From: Magicicada septendecula
Lineage: Eukaryota > Arthropoda > Insecta > Hemiptera > Cicadidae
Assembly: GCA_034769895.1 (NCBI GenBank)
Contig: CM068372.1
Coordinates: 437,848,958 to 437,912,957, forward strand
Direction: 5' to 3'
DNA length: 64,000 nt
Below are positions 1 to 9,483 of the stretch, in pieces. The notes beneath the pieces are model-generated. The model saw only the letters and a program-made list of their open reading frames with translations. It ran no database searches and had not been told where the DNA came from. Within the stretch, counting starts at the first letter, position 1; each line of letters begins with the position of its first letter. The position numbers were made by a program, and so were the translations under genes.

Positions 1-632
1 TGAACATGATTGGGTGCAGTCAGTACTTGTCTGTTTTTGGGTAGGACTTGTTCTGTTGTAGTGAGAACTTGTCTTTTGGGCAAGCCCAAGTATGTAGTGA
101 CTTTTTGGTTTCTTTTGGTTATTGAGAACATTCTATTTGGGGTAAATTATGAAGCGAGACGCTCATGTAATGGTTCAACTCATGCGATTCAACTTATGGT
201 ATTTTGGGTCATTTTAATTTATGAATGCGGATATGGTCCGGCCAGATGTCGTGATGCTGTGAAGTGTTATTAAATCCTTGATGGAATATTTGAAGTTGGG
301 TCATATTGTGACATACCGATTTTTGACCTGAATCTAATTGGTTGAATTAGCTGAACAGCATTGTTGTTATTTATTTAGATGTTATGTGTACTTCTTGTGG
401 ATTTGTGTATTGTAAGTTAGATGTGTAGTCTTGTGTTGTTGTGTTCTCTTCTGGGCATTTCGAGTAGCTCTCTCTGTGCCTTCATTATTCACCCATCTCG
501 TCGCATCGCTAGAGCACTCTGGAGCCACTTGAATCATCAAGTTCTTCCTGTTTCCTTGCTATGTTGTTATTGTCCTTATATTGTTTGTGTGAATTATTGT
601 TTATGTTTTTTTTTGGCAATTATGGAAAGTTG

Positions 633-779
633 ATGGCCGACACAATAATTAGATTTGAGTGGTATCATACGGAGCGTCGGTCAAAGATGTTCATTGGTAG
701 TAGTTATTCATTTGAAAACGATTTGGCAAATTTGCTCAGATGGAAAGTATTTAAAGTCGTTTGTCGGGTGCCGTGTTGA
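633..779 (+). pseudogene. gag N-terminal remnant of element D
   Basis: An ATG at 633 opens a 48-codon frame starting MADTIIRFEW. It lies where the gag ATG lies in the related complete elements, just after the conserved leader. It stops at 779 where the internal deletion begins. The complete relatives have a gag of about 425 residues, so only the extreme N terminus survives. No function is expected. Confidence 0.5.
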
Positions 780-1612
780 CTTTCCTATTCTTGAACAGTC
801 TTGTTTGTGGGGCAAATAAGTGATGGTGGTATCCATGATAAGTTTGGTCCGATACAGGGTCTCCTGTTGCGGTGAGGTTGGGCGATTCTAGCTGTCCTGA
901 AAAGAAGTTTACCCCCCCTTACTCATGTATTGAGGTTAACTTATGGTAATGGGATTGACAGTGATGTTCGTGTGCCCTCGGTCTTCCTCTGCTTACCTTA
1001 TCGGGGCCGGCCTTCGTAGAGTAGGGGTGTTGTCCACTCATATATCAAGGTTAGAGTTGCCTTGTTTTATAGTATATGAGTGGTCGGTCTAAAAGGTGGA
1101 CAGTGATTGAGAAGGTAAGCACTCACATATCAAGGTTGTAATACCTTGTTGGCCTTCGGGCATGAATATGTTGAGTGGCAGTAGGTGGTGTCACCAGTGA
1201 GGGTGACGTTTGGGGCGGCCCCGTGATGCAGATGGTGGTGGAAGTGTCGTAAAGGGGGTTTAACGGTTATTTGGTCCTGGGTCTCAGTTGTTGAGTTTAG
1301 GGGGCATTTTAGTGGTCAGTACTCAGAGCCGGATCCTGCGATTCTTGTCTTTCTCCTTTTCTTTTCTGTTCCTTATCTCTTCATGCGGACCAGGGCCCGG
1401 CGAGCATGCAGGACGCACACTTACACTTACTTATTCAGGCACACACACGTGTAAGTTACACTCCTTCCTTCTGCTTCTTTTGTTTCCCTGAGACACTGAA
1501 CCCACCGAGCGCATAGATGTCTGAGGTTTCCCTGGAGTCTCACAACAATCGTGGTAGATACTATGTTTAGATTTTTTTGGGGGGCAACCATGTTGCCCTT
1601 TTGGGGTGAGGG

Positions 1613-3060
1613 TGTGCCGTACTTCGTTCGGCGCTCCGTTGTTAAAATGTTAAGTTCGGTGGTATGCGCGTATAACATTTCATTTTTAAAACTCGCGTGT
1701 CGTGCACTGCCATGTAGGGTGCATCATCGCCGTGTGTAGAGGGCTACGTTGTTAGTTGGGGGCGACGAAATTGTGTCGACCAGCTGTTGTGCTGTATCCT
1801 GTATGAAAAGCGAGTTCTTGTGGGTGCAATTCGCCACGTGTTTTTCCTCATTTCTCTACCGACCTTCTCAGAGAAATCTTCTTGGTTACGACTGACGGCG
1901 CCTGCATCATTCTGCCTGGTTGAAGCCCTTTTACTATTGAAAAATAATTTAAAGCCAGCTCCAGGTAGGCATAGCCTTAATTATAGCTCAATTTTGTGTA
2001 ACCTCGAAACATTTTTGTTATGTCTTCTTACTAAAAGGTATCCATGTGTGTGTGAATTTCCAGGCATGCAACAGTGTCTAAATAAATTAAATGCAACTTA
2101 TTAACTTGGTCAAATCAATTTAAACTTATCTTACACTCAGCTACTCGTTCAGAAATTGTAAATGAGAACGGCCTAGATAGAAAGTAATTTCGTAGTTATA
2201 AAAGATTTATAAAACTAAATAATGCACATCTTGTGGTTAGAGCGGATTGTTAATTAGATAGTAAGTGTTTGTGAAAAGGTTCTTGTCCCGTGCTGAATAT
2301 TAAAGTGTGATTTCTCTATAGCATTATAATTGTGGCGTGAGTGCGAGCTGTGCTTGTGTTATGTCTATGACACCCTATATAGCAAGTTGCCTGTCCTAGG
2401 TGCTCGGCCAATGGCGAGATGGGTGTCGGGATTGGCCTAAGACCTGCCAACCCCTTGTGCAGAGAAACTCCATAAGCCTCGAGACGCAGTCAGTCGGGAC
2501 AGAGATGCAGAGTCTTAGAGAAATTCTGCCCCCAGAAATCATCCGTTTCAACTACTGCAACCTACATACATGGCCACCTACTACATTGGACAATTCAGGT
2601 GTGATCCATCTCAATTTAATTTAACACCATCATCTACCACAACACAGTGCATCTGCAGACACTCTCAAAAACAGACTTATAAAATCCGCTCAGAACTTGT
2701 TTAAAATCTGCAAACACATGTTAGGTTTCGTGCCTGCATGCTCGGACACTGTTAATAGATAAACACATTATGTATATTTAAGACACTTATACTATGTAAG
2801 GGATTACACAAGTACTTAGATGAACAGCTCTGAGTTCCCTTGTTTCTCGTGTTCAATGTATCAGAGTGTTGGTTGTGGCCTGCTTAATCATGTACTTCCA
2901 TGTGGGCATAATGCAGGACTGGGGTGTTTGAATTTCATGCCATTATTGAGGCCTTAATAATAATTATGGCTATTTCCCTGAGTTGTTAATCCAGACTGCA
3001 CGAATCCTGTATTAAATTACAAATTTAAGTTATCTTGTAATGTGGGGGCAAATCAGTTGC
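1613..3060 (+). repeat. 3' LTR of element D (right boundary uncertain)
   Basis: The LTR starts TGTGCCGTAC at 1613, the same start as the arrayed element's LTRs in reverse. It directly follows a purine-rich tract (TTTTGGGGTGAGGG, 1599-1612), which is the polypurine tract in both. Inside, 2365-2430 matches the related LTR (atgacaccct... gcgagatgggtgtcgg), and 2590-2600 matches its 'ggacaat.caggtg' stretch. Similarity fades past about 3060, so the end is a guess. Confidence 0.55.
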
Positions 3061-3343
3061 TTTGGGTTGTATGAATTTTCATCTTTATGGTGACACAAGT
3101 TTCTGAATTGTAAGTTGAGTATAGTTGTAAAGTCTATTATATGATGGGTTATAGCGAGAAAGTTGATGCAGGAATATTGGGAATATTGGGCAGGAAGTTG
3201 GGGTGTGTGTTATATGTGTGTGTAGTACGTGTTTATATGTAATTCTTGATATAAATAAAAAAAAGGGAATATGATATAATGTTAATGATGCATAGCACAT
3301 GTGCTGTCAGGACTGTCGACAGAACTAGTAATTCTAGGCTACC

Positions 3344-3610
3344 TTGAATCAAATACTATATATTGAATCAAATACTACATATTGAATCAAATACTATATA
3401 TATTGAATCAAATACTATATATTGAATCAAATACTATTATAGATCAAATAGCATGTATCAGATATCAAATATCCAATGTTTATATTAACTATCATATATT
3501 GAATTTCATATATCAAATAATATATATATATATATATATCAAATACCTTATATCAATTATCAAATATCGAATATTAGATGTTAATATCAAATATCAATCC
3601 TTGAGTTGAA
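3344..3610. repeat. AT-rich tandem repeat, unit about 20 bp
   Basis: Five or so units of 'ttgaatcaaatactatata' type run from 3344 to about 3440, then decay into AT-rich variants including a (TA)n run near 3523-3538. It borders the giant element and has no coding potential. Together with 3300-3343 and 3611-3703 this is simple flanking sequence in which I see no gene. Confidence 0.8.
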
Positions 3611-4371
3611 TTTATTTTTTTTACTAGCCACTGCATTAAGCATTCATGCCTAAATCTATGGTGTTTTACAATAGTTGTACATGCATAATGATTTTATATA
3701 TATTGTAATGGTACATATGACACTACCTACACCAACGTACCAAAAATAATTTGAAAGCCACTACTATTAAGAATACCTACAAGGTCAAGCATACAACCAG
3801 GGATAAGAAAGAGAAAGTATCATAAGTTAAACCAAGTGGATTATAATAAAGAAGGAATTACTATTAAATGTGCAAATAAAGAAGATAAAGAAGATAAAGA
3901 AGACTAACGACCCTTACCCAATAGATCAGTGAGAAGGACACAATGGAAAAAAGAAGAATCCGTGAGAAGGAAACAACAATAACTACTTCAAGAAAGAAAA
4001 AAGAAGAAACAGTGAGAAGTACAGAGTGAAAACAGAAGAGAAGAAACTTATCAAACAATGAGAAGGAAACAAGTGAAAACAACACCATGTATAAACTAAC
4101 TAAGAGTGAGAGAAAGATCAGTGAAGAGAAGAAGAAAGATATCCAGATCAGATACAAAAAGGGAAATAAAATGAAATATAATGAAATAACATAAACCTAT
4201 GAAGGAATTATTGTAAAAGAAGAAATGGAATAAATAACAAGATATAAATCCCTAAGCTGTAAAGTCAACACTGACCCAAACTTATTTAGTGATCTTGATT
4301 ATTCATCTCTTCTTTCACAGCACTAACACTTAACTAAAAATGAACTTTTTTCATGTGAAAAACTTACTATT

Positions 4372-5948
4372 TTATTGGACGCGTTTCGGCTTAGTATCCG
4401 CCTTCTTCAGCTTTGGTAACAGACTGCCAGCATTTTGTAACGGTTGTGTGGAAGGTGAAGTGGGGGTGGTGTGTGGAGGAAGGGGATTGGCGCGGGGATT
4501 CAACTTACTGTTTGTTTTCTGTATAATTGTGTCAGAAAGTGTATGTGATTTATATTGTAATTGATCGTTGAGTATGTTGTTTGGTTGTGTTGTGTGGTGT
4601 TTATATATTTCGTATTGTTCAGTTGTGTTGAGTTTTTGACCTTTGGGTATGTAATGAAGAATTTCAAGATTAGTGTCTATGTTGGTGTAACTGTGGTTTT
4701 CTGTGTGTATGTGTGTGGCAAATGCAGAGTGTATATTGTTGTTGGTTAAAGCTTTTAAGTGTTCAGAATAACGGGATGAAAAAGATCTTCCCGTCTGGCC
4801 TATGTAGAAACTATTGCAGTCATTACAATTTAATTTGTAAACACCTGTTTTGTTATATTTGTCTATGTCTGTGTTTGTATTACTGATGTGTTTTTTGATG
4901 GTATTGGTTGTTCTGAATGCTATTTTGTATTTGTGTTTTCTGAATGTATTGGCGATTTTGTGTGTGTATGAGTTGTGGTATGTGAGTGTGATGTACTTAT
5001 TGTGTTGTGTGTTGACGGTATTTAGTGTTTTGTTGTTTTTGTTTTTGATGCGTTTGTGTAGTATGTTTATTAAATTGGGGTTATAACCATTTTTTATTGC
5101 TATGTATTTTATTGTGTTGAGTTCGTCGGTGTAATCTTGTTTATTTAAGGGTATTTTAGTTAGTCTATGGAGCATATGGTTGAAGGCCGCATGTTTATGT
5201 TGTGTTGGGTGGTTTGATGTGTTGTGTATAACCATGTCGGTTGTGGTTGGTTTCCTGTATATTTTGTACGTGTGTGTATTGTTAGTTTTGTTAATTGTTA
5301 GGTCTAGAAAATTTATACTATTGTTTTGTTCAGTTTCCAGTGTGAATTTTAATTTGTGGTGTATAGTGTTTATGTATTTGTGGAAGTTTTCAACTTGTCT
5401 TGTGTTGCCTTTGAATAAAAGTAATATATCATCTACATACCTGTGCCAGTATATAATTTTGTTAGTGTATTTGTTGTTGTTTATTATGTGGTTCTGTTCA
5501 ATGTTGTGTATATATATTTCTGCTAGTATTCCTGATATGGGGGATCCCATCGGGAGTCCTTCTGTTTGTGTGTATATTTTGTTATTGTATGTAAAGTAAT
5601 TTTGTTCAGTTATTATTTTGGTAAGTGTGATGATTTCTTGTATGTGTGTTTCAGGTGTGTTGTTTTGTCTGAGTAGTTGTTCTAGTGTTTGTATGGTTTC
5701 TTTGATGGGGACATTAGTGTATAAATTGGTTATATCAAAAGATGCCAGAGTTGAGTTATGTGGGATGTGTATGTGTTCAGTTTTCCTGACTAGGTCAATG
5801 TTGTTTTTGATAGAGGTGCTGTTGCTGAGTTTTATGTTTTCTCTGATTATTTTGTCTAGTTGTTTTGCTATTTTGTGGGAGAGGGCCTGTGTGTTGTTTA
5901 TTAATGGTCTGATTGGAATGTTAGATTTATGTATTTTTGGTAATGCAT
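4372..5948 (-). pseudogene. Penelope-like reverse transcriptase, C-terminal half with GIY-YIG endonuclease
   Basis: The open minus-strand frame runs from about 5948 to a stop at 4372. In order it shows RT motif B (GLPMGSPISG), the RT catalytic box YVDD in WHRYVDDILLLF, the thumb/linker, then a Cys-rich motif and GIY-YIG core (GVYKLNCNDCNSFYIGQTGR). RT plus a C-terminal GIY-YIG is diagnostic of Penelope-like elements, where it copies RNA and nicks the target. No start codon is visible: the frame is continuous from upstream coding in another frame. A likely frameshift in a G/C homopolymer near 5955-5962 separates it from the N-terminal half. The C terminus is lysine-rich and its last codons overlap a hammerhead motif. 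Confidence 0.85.
4378..4410 (-). ncRNA. Hammerhead ribozyme core motif at Penelope 3' end
   Basis: On the minus strand the order is CTGAAGA (4404-4410), a stem II with GGC/GCC pairing (4388-4403), GAAA (4384-4387), then CGCGTC ending at 4378. This is the hammerhead core CUGANGA-stem II-GAAA with a minimal stem III and a GUC cleavage triplet. Penelope-like elements are known to carry such ribozymes. The flanking stem I is weak by eye (one clear G-C pair), so activity is uncertain. The motif overlaps the last codons of the RT ORF. Confidence 0.6.
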
Positions 5949-6272
5949 TTAGTTTAGGGGGGGGTTAGGTTTTATTTGTTTAAGGTATTTGGCGTTTTCT
6001 GGTTTGATTATATGTTTGGTGTTGTTTATAAATTTATTAATCTGTTTATGAAATTTTAGTGTGGGGTCTTTATTTATTTCCGTTATATTATTTTTGTTGA
6101 AGAAACTTTCGATTTTAGTGTTTAATTGGTGTTTGTCCATTATGACGCTAATGTTACCTTTGTCGGCTTTTAGGATTGTTGTGTTGTGTTCGAGTAACTT
6201 GTGTTTTACACTATTGAGTGTTTTTATTTCATTGTTGTGTATTTTTGGGTATTTGTGTATTTCGTTCTTCAA
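5949..6272 (-). pseudogene. Penelope-like RT, N-terminal part (frameshifted from 4372-5948)
   Basis: This frame contains ILKADKGNISVIMDK, the N-terminal RT motif typical of Penelope RTs (KADKG), then FFNKNNITEINKDPT and KYLKQIKPNPP. It runs into a stop beside the poly-G/C tract at 5955-5962. The matching frame continues in 4372-5948, where the next residues would be the ALPKIHK motif. It begins without a true start because the element is truncated by the fold-back at about 6266. Non-functional. Confidence 0.75.
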
Positions 6273-6584
6273 CGAAAATAATATAACGGAAATAAAAAAT
6301 AATTAGAAATATACAAACACACAAAAACAAATAAAAACGACATCCTAAACGAACAGACACAATTCAAATCGCACGCATTATTCGAACACATCTCACCACA
6401 CACACACAGCTTCAATCTTTTGAAACACTTTCTCGTCGCCAACAACAAGACGAGCAGCGCTACTAACGACAGCCTCTGATGAAGCCTTCTATAGGTGAAA
6501 GCCGGTTTAGGCTGTAAGGTAAAACTTTACGTTTTTACTTATAAAAAACTTTGTGTTCCGAGTCGTCAATATTATAGTGATATT
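6266..6584 (+). pseudogene. Penelope subfamily 2: 3'-end fragment on + strand
   Basis: After a short copied piece encoding FFNENNITEI (6266-6297), the sequence jumps to the C-terminal coding end of the subfamily seen at 7588-8478. About 6300-6480 encodes the stretch ending ATNDSL and stop. A 3' untranslated tail to 6584 ends in 'gtcaatattatagtgatattta'. It differs from the 8.2-8.48 kb copy by a few substitutions. It is one arm of the head-to-head composite and non-functional. Confidence 0.75.
6476..6520 (+). ncRNA. Hammerhead-like motif, subfamily 2
   Basis: CTGATGA overlaps the stop codon of the GIY-YIG ORF. It is followed by a short stem II, GAAA, and a second stem GCC/GGC closing a ggttta loop, then tgtaaggt, whose AGGT can pair with the cct just 5' of the core. 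The order matches a hammerhead, but the nucleotide at the expected cleavage position is G rather than H, so it is divergent and possibly inactive. Confidence 0.4.
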
Positions 6585-7050
6585 TATAAATAACCAGTTG
6601 TAAAGTGGAATTGATGTTAGAGAAAACCACTAATTACCAGTAATTAAGACAATAAAAGATAAACAAAAGGTACTCTAATAATTAACAACAAATGTACCAG
6701 CATTAAATGAAAGCAAATCAATCAAATATAATGCAGAGATACAAAACCAACTGCAACCCATTACTGCTTACCTAGTATGTAACATAACCTAATCTGGGCA
6801 AACAGTTTTCACTAAAACTGAAGAAAAACAAAGCCAAAACAATGTTGAACCAAAATGTATTATAATGTGAAGTAACTAGATAATATAAGGAACGTTTTGT
6901 ATACAATAGATCAGATAATAAGTAAATATAAAAGCTGTATTAGATTCTTGGATTTCGTTGTCCATGACGTGTCCGTTACTTAACTAAATATCACTATAAT
7001 ATTGACGACTCGGAACACAAAGTTTTTTATAAGTAAAAACGTAAAGTTTT

Positions 7051-7095
7051 ACCTTACAGCCTAAACCGGCTTTCACCTATAGAAGGCTTCATCAG
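7051..7095 (-). ncRNA. Hammerhead-like motif, - arm
   Basis: Reverse-complement copy of the 8367-8411 motif in the left arm of the inverted repeat. CTGATGA corresponds to 7089-7095. Confidence 0.4.
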
Positions 7096-7586
7096 AGGCT
7101 GTCGCTAGTAGCGCTGCTCGTCTTGTTGTTGGCGACAAGAAAGTGTTTCGAAAGATTGAAGCTGTGTGTGTGTGGTGAGATGTGTTCGAATAATGCGTGC
7201 GATTTGAATTGTGTCTGTTCGTTTAGGATGTCGTTTTTATTTGTTTTTGTGTGTTTGTATATTTCTAATTGTTCTAGAGTGTCTAGTTTTCGGCCTTTTG
7301 TGTGTACGTGTAGTATGTTCATGTTATTGTCGATGTTTTTATATGTGTGGTTTGCTTCAATGAGGTGGTTTGCGAAGGTAGATTCTGTAGTGGTGTGGAG
7401 TGCTTTTGTGTGTTCAATGTATCTCTGTTTGAAGCTACGTCCTGTCTGGCCTATGTAGAATTTACTGCAATTTGAACAATTTAGTTTATATACACCGGGT
7501 AGATCAAATTTGTTTTGTGCTTTGGGCATGCGTTTTGATAGTGTGTGTTCTGTTTTGTTAGTAGTTTTGTAAGCGATTCTGTAACC
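7092..7586 (-). pseudogene. GIY-YIG domain fragment of Penelope RT (inverted arm)
   Basis: The minus-strand frame ends at 7092 and reads upstream through YRIAYKTTNKTEH, the Cys motif, and the GIY-YIG core (GVYKLNCSNCSKFYIGQTGR). At 7586 the homology stops abruptly and the frame continues a few codons into unrelated sequence. The peptide is identical to that of the + arm. It lacks the RT domain. Confidence 0.8.
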
Positions 7587-7587
7587 A

Positions 7588-8370
7588 ACACAAACACACA
7601 ACACCTCCAATCACCCAATACAACACAAACTAGCTGCTTTTAGAACCATGATACATAGACTTAACAACATCCCCTTAGATGAAATAGACTACAAAAACGA
7701 ACTAAACACGATAAAATATCTAGCAGAATCTAACGGTTATGACAGAACAATAGTCAGTAAACTCCTACACAAAACACAAAACAAACAACAGACAAAGACA
7801 GAAAACAACAAATTCATAACACTAACATACATCAACAAACAAACAGAAAAAATTGCCCACAAATTCAAAAAAGCAGGTTACAGAATCGCTTACAAAACTA
7901 CTAACAAAACAGAACACACACTATCAAAACGCATGCCCAAAGCACAAAACAAATTTGATCTACCCGGTGTATATAAACTAAATTGTTCAAATTGCAGTAA
8001 ATTCTACATAGGCCAGACAGGACGTAGCTTCAAACAGAGATACATTGAACACACAAAAGCACTCCACACCACTACAGAATCTACCTTCGCAAACCACCTC
8101 ATTGAAGCAAACCACACATATAAAAACATCGACAATAACATGAACATACTACACGTACACACAAAAGGCCGAAAACTAGACACTCTAGAACAATTAGAAA
8201 TATACAAACACACAAAAACAAATAAAAACGACATCCTAAACGAACAGACACAATTCAAATCGCACGCATTATTCGAACACATCTCACCACACACACACAG
8301 CTTCAATCTTTCGAAACACTTTCTTGTCGCCAACAACAAGACGAGCAGCGCTACTAGCGACAGCCTCTGA
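7588..8370 (+). pseudogene. Penelope RT C-terminal fragment: linker plus GIY-YIG endonuclease
   Basis: An open + frame runs from the junction at 7587 to a stop at 8370. It covers the region after RT motif C (TSNHPIQHKLAAF, then MIHRLNNIPL from the first ATG at 7648), the connector, the Cys motif and GIY-YIG core (GVYKLNCSNCSKFYIGQTGR), and a tail ending ATSDSL. The endonuclease domain looks unbroken, but the RT fingers/palm are absent because the copy is 5'-truncated. It is unlikely to be an autonomous gene. Confidence 0.8.
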
Positions 8371-8411
8371 TGAAGCCTTCTATAGGTGAAAGCCGGTTTA
8401 GGCTGTAAGGT
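8367..8411 (+). ncRNA. Hammerhead-like motif, + arm
   Basis: Same motif as at 6476: CTGATGA (8367-8373) overlaps the ORF stop, GAAA is at 8388-8391, GCC/GGC stem at 8392-8403, then tgtaaggt. The mirror copy is at 7051-7095 on the minus strand. Confidence 0.4.
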
Positions 8412-9462
8412 AAAACTTTACGTTTTTACTTATAAAAAACTTTGTGTTCCGAGTCGTCAATATTATAGTGATATTTAGCTGTATTAGTGTAATTCAATAT
8501 AACCATATGCTTGTCATAGCATGGATGCCTGATGTAACAAAATTATGTTGTAAAATGATTATAAAAAGAGTAGGAACTCAACTGACAACATTGAATGAGG
8601 CAGAATACTATTCAATTGAGTAAATTCAAGAAGTATAACTACCTAAATACCAGTAATAACAATAATAATAATAAAACTATGTTAACAACTAGATGCAACT
8701 AATCTTGATAACTTTAAACCAAGATAATAATCAGTATAAATGCAGAATGAACTACTACACTATAATAACAATGATATCAATACAATAATAAGAGTCATTC
8801 AAACAATAATAAGAATAATATGAAAAGAGTACAAGTCATGTAACAATGTAACTCCATGCAGTATAGTAAACATACTTAACAAGCTATAGTTAAGGTAATA
8901 AAACCAGGATATGAGAAAAAAGGACACTATCAGTAGCGACAACGACCAATGCAGTATGCATAGGCCATAATAGAATGTAATTAAATGTTAATATTAGTAT
9001 AATATTATAAATAAACAAAATGTATAACCGTAGGCATAGGACTTGAACCTGTGAAAATAGACATTGTGTAATTGTTAGTAAATAGTCGTAAGGGAAAAGT
9101 GAATAATACGATAAGGATACGTTATCACCATCAAAATATGGGATAAAAACAATGTATTTAATAGCTTAATGGACATTATGAGTTTATACCAAGTGCGATT
9201 TCAGCAACCCCAAATCTGGACTATACGATGAGGGTATGCAAAATACTCATCATCAAAAAATAGAAATGACGGGGATAATAAAAATAACGTCAGTACAATT
9301 ATGAATAAGATATTTGACTTATAAAAATAATTGAGAAGTGCTAAGCCCTTGCGCGTGGGTCGATGAACCAAAATTCATAATCTTGACACCAGCCTACTGA
9401 CGCGACTTTAAGCGTCTGTTTTGACGAAGCCCACCGAGTGTAAGCGAATTAAAAACTATTAA

Positions 9463-9483
9463 CCAATCAGAGCCTATAAAAAA
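9463..9483 (+). promoter_or_regulatory. CCAAT and TATA boxes of the giant element's 5' LTR
   Basis: CCAAT at 9463-9467 is followed by TATAAAAAA at 9475-9483. Both are preserved at the same place in the 3' LTR. This is a plausible Pol II core promoter for the genomic RNA, which puts R/U5 in the last 1.6 kb of the LTR. Assignment is from motifs only. Confidence 0.5.

Larger units (their letters stand above)
1..3300 (+). mobile_element. Degraded, internally deleted Ty3/Gypsy relative ('element D'), runs off left edge
   Basis: This stretch resembles, in opposite orientation, the Gypsy element arrayed at 20-38 kb. Bases 200-630 align by eye with that element's leader; both contain a conserved run around 'gttctcttctgggcatttt' and a peptide-level match ECGYGP. 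Bases about 1210-1612 align with its region between pol and the 3' LTR (peptide GPGPGEHAG). The gag body and all of pol are missing between about 780 and 800. It is a non-autonomous deletion derivative on the + strand. The left end is outside the window. The right end is uncertain because I could not find the expected GTTTCA terminus. Confidence 0.7.
4293..6584 (-). mobile_element. Penelope-like composite 1 (head-to-head, 147-bp target deletion)
   Basis: Bases 4293-6265 carry a Penelope-like RT with GIY-YIG domain on the minus strand. At about 6266 the sequence folds back: 6266-6297 is an inverted copy of 6073-6104. It then jumps to the 3' end of a second Penelope subfamily on the + strand (about 6300-6584). 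Both outer ends are therefore Penelope 3' ends. The target LTR resumes at 6585 with 147 bp missing relative to the 3' LTR and no target duplication. Penelope elements are known for inverted and truncated copies. Confidence 0.8.
6944..8476. mobile_element. Penelope-like insertion 2: head-to-head inverted pair with 11-bp TSD
   Basis: Target duplication agctgtattag occurs at 6933-6943 and 8477-8487; the 3' LTR of the giant element has it once. The insert has a 40-bp leader (6944-6983), then two 603-bp arms in inverted orientation (6984-7586 and 7876-8478) around a 289-bp spacer belonging to the + copy. Both outer ends are Penelope 3' ends. Only the C-terminal coding third is present, so it is 5'-truncated. 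Confidence 0.85.
6984..8478. repeat. Near-perfect 603-bp inverted repeat
   Basis: The left arm 6984-7586 is the reverse complement of 7876-8478, with identical encoded peptides over the shared GIY-YIG region. The spacer is 7587-7875. A transcript through it could form a very long double-stranded hairpin. Confidence 0.9.

Noticed and set aside
3864-4157. Hydrophobic minus-strand ORF, repeated at 40307-40591, looking like a membrane peptide
   Set aside because: It is the complement of purine-rich LTR sequence; F/L/S/V-rich translation follows from composition, and the two copies exist because they are the LTR pair.
8367-8411. Canonical active hammerhead in Penelope subfamily 2
   Set aside because: The core boxes are there, but the expected cleavage nucleotide is G and linker length is off, so only 'hammerhead-like' is claimed.
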